Shown here: piece by piece, positions 5,851-6,239 of the stretch | How the letters are laid out: each line of letters begins with the position of its first letter | How positions within the stretch are numbered: the first letter of the stretch is position 1 | Assembly: GCA_031267115.1 (NCBI GenBank) | Contig: JAIRZS010000099.1 | Location: 1 to 6,239, forward strand | Direction of reading: 5' to 3' | Source: Treponema sp. | GTDB taxonomy: Bacteria > Spirochaetota > Spirochaetia > Treponematales > Breznakiellaceae | DNA: 6,239 nt | Notes under the pieces: generated by a model | Told to the model about the DNA's origin: nothing | The model's input: only the letters and a program-made list of their open reading frames with translations | Databases searched by the model: none | Program-made: the position numbers and the translations under genes

Positions 5851-5882
5851 GTATCTTTTTTGCCCATGGCAAAAAAGGATAC
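5851..5882. repeat. 14-bp hairpin with T6/A6 arms
   Basis: GTATC-TTTTTT-GCC (5851-5864) is matched by GGC-AAAAAA-GGATAC (5868-5882), with loop CAT and one bulged G. The stem has 14 pairs. No T-run follows on either side, so it is not an ordinary intrinsic terminator, although the six T inside the arm could act as one if transcription pauses. It may be part of a dispersed repeat together with the flanking hairpins. Confidence 0.6.
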
Positions 5883-5892
5883 CGCTTCAATC

Positions 5893-5935
5893 CCTTGCGC
5901 GTTCCGTAGCGGGGCCTTTTTCCCTGCGCGCAAGG
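5893..5935. repeat. 9-bp perfect inverted repeat CCTTGCGCG/CGCGCAAGG
   Basis: CCTTGCGCG (5893-5901) and CGCGCAAGG (5927-5935) are perfect complements separated by 25 bases, inside which a GGG/CCC pair can also form. It begins 58 bases beyond the stop of the nuclease-like gene and is the right-hand member of a run of three hairpins. Confidence 0.5.
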
Positions 5936-5992
5936 CGCGAAAAACTACCCCGGTTCACAGCGGTATTGCGTACAGGCCCCCTTCCGTATACG

Positions 5993-6239
5993 CTACCATT
6001 CCCTGGGAATAAAGCCGTCGGGAACGTCGATCTTTGCCGTATCCCCCGCCTGTTCAATTACGTAAAAGCCGCTCTTCAGCGCGAAGGATTTTACCCCGTC
6101 CGGAAAAATCGCCCCGGCCACCGCCCCCATAAGCCGCCGCGAATCGCCGTGCCCGTCGGCATAACGCCGCAGCTTTTCCATACGGCCGATGTGGTCCTTC
6201 ACGTCTTCCACAGTCGGTTTTGTTTTTACCTCTACCGCC
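5993..6239 (-). CDS. C-terminal part of a probable PD-(D/E)XK nuclease-like protein (5' end outside the window)
   Basis: The frame is open from the window edge to a TAG at 5993, giving the last 81 residues or so. It begins AVEVKTKPTVEDVKDHIGRMEKLRRY, in which E-V-K fits the (D/E)xK end of a PD-(D/E)XK active site on a beta strand followed by a long helix. Next comes GAVAGAIFPDGVKSFALKSGFYVIEQAG, an alternating strand-helix-strand pattern, and the protein ends DGFIPREW. I recall similar C-termini from a family of hypothetical proteins common in termite-gut treponemes, usually with an N-terminal coiled coil; that part is not visible here. The GTG at 6211 is unlikely to be the true start, because the EVK motif lies upstream of it in frame. 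The biological role of this family is unknown to me; nuclease activity is inference from the motif. Confidence 0.6.
   Translation of the reverse strand, partial: AVEVKTKPTVEDVKDHIGRMEKLRRYADGHGDSRRLMGAVAGAIFPDGVKSFALKSGFYVIEQAGDTAKIDVPDGFIPREW

Larger units (their letters stand above)
5608..5992. other. 385-base gene-free region between the nuclease-like gene and recA
   Basis: No coding sequence is supported. From right to left it holds three inverted repeats (5893-5935, 5851-5882, 5813-5835), the terminator with the double T9 tract (5724-5769), the candidate recA promoter, the CCCGGG hairpin and the recA ribosome site. Open frames here on either strand show no family similarity and run across the inverted repeats. 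Confidence 0.7.

Noticed and set aside
5712..5933. A 73-codon minus-strand open frame starting MRAGKKAPLRNAQG
   Set aside because: It runs through the hairpins and translates the terminator T-tract into a run of Phe and Leu at its end. No ribosome site or family resemblance was seen.

Overview
The window suggests a host-associated anaerobic spirochaete, most likely a GC-rich termite-gut or gut Treponema relative. Three things point that way: the RecA core (its QAEIEGDMGDAHMGLQ loop), the C-terminal end of a type of EVK-motif nuclease-like protein that I remember as abundant in termite-gut treponemes, and a fermentative L-rhamnose pathway. This placement is inference from memory; no search was possible.

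All supported genes lie on the minus strand and are read here from right to left. At the right edge (6239-5993) is the C-terminal end of a probable PD-(D/E)XK nuclease-like protein. Next comes a 385-base gene-free stretch (5608-5992). It holds three inverted repeats in a row, an intrinsic terminator with a double T9 tract, a candidate recA promoter and a GC-rich recA leader. recA follows (5607-4267), with a GTG start chosen from its ribosome binding site. It carries a 96-residue low-complexity tail with two AT-hook-like GRP motifs at the extreme C-terminus. A 223-base spacer (4044-4266) holds a weak AT-only terminator-like structure, a strong perfect hairpin and a pair of direct repeats with 21-bp period.

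The left two thirds is an L-rhamnose catabolic cluster: a RhaE-type class II rhamnulose-1-phosphate aldolase (4043-2913), L-rhamnose isomerase rhaA (2764-1490) and an FGGY kinase that fits L-rhamnulokinase (1478 to the left edge). Together they make a complete route: rhamnose to rhamnulose (RhaA), rhamnulose to rhamnulose-1-phosphate (kinase), then cleavage to dihydroxyacetone phosphate and L-lactaldehyde (aldolase). The isomerase and kinase are 11 bases apart and surely co-transcribed. The aldolase is separated from rhaA by 148 bases containing a candidate operator palindrome, so rhaA-rhaB may have its own control. No transporter, regulator or lactaldehyde oxidoreductase is visible; any would lie outside the window.

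The most unusual features are the RecA tail, the aldolase that stops where the bifunctional RhaE/RhaW enzymes continue into a dehydrogenase, and the cluster of hairpins upstream of recA. I found no CRISPR array, transposase, tRNA or rRNA.
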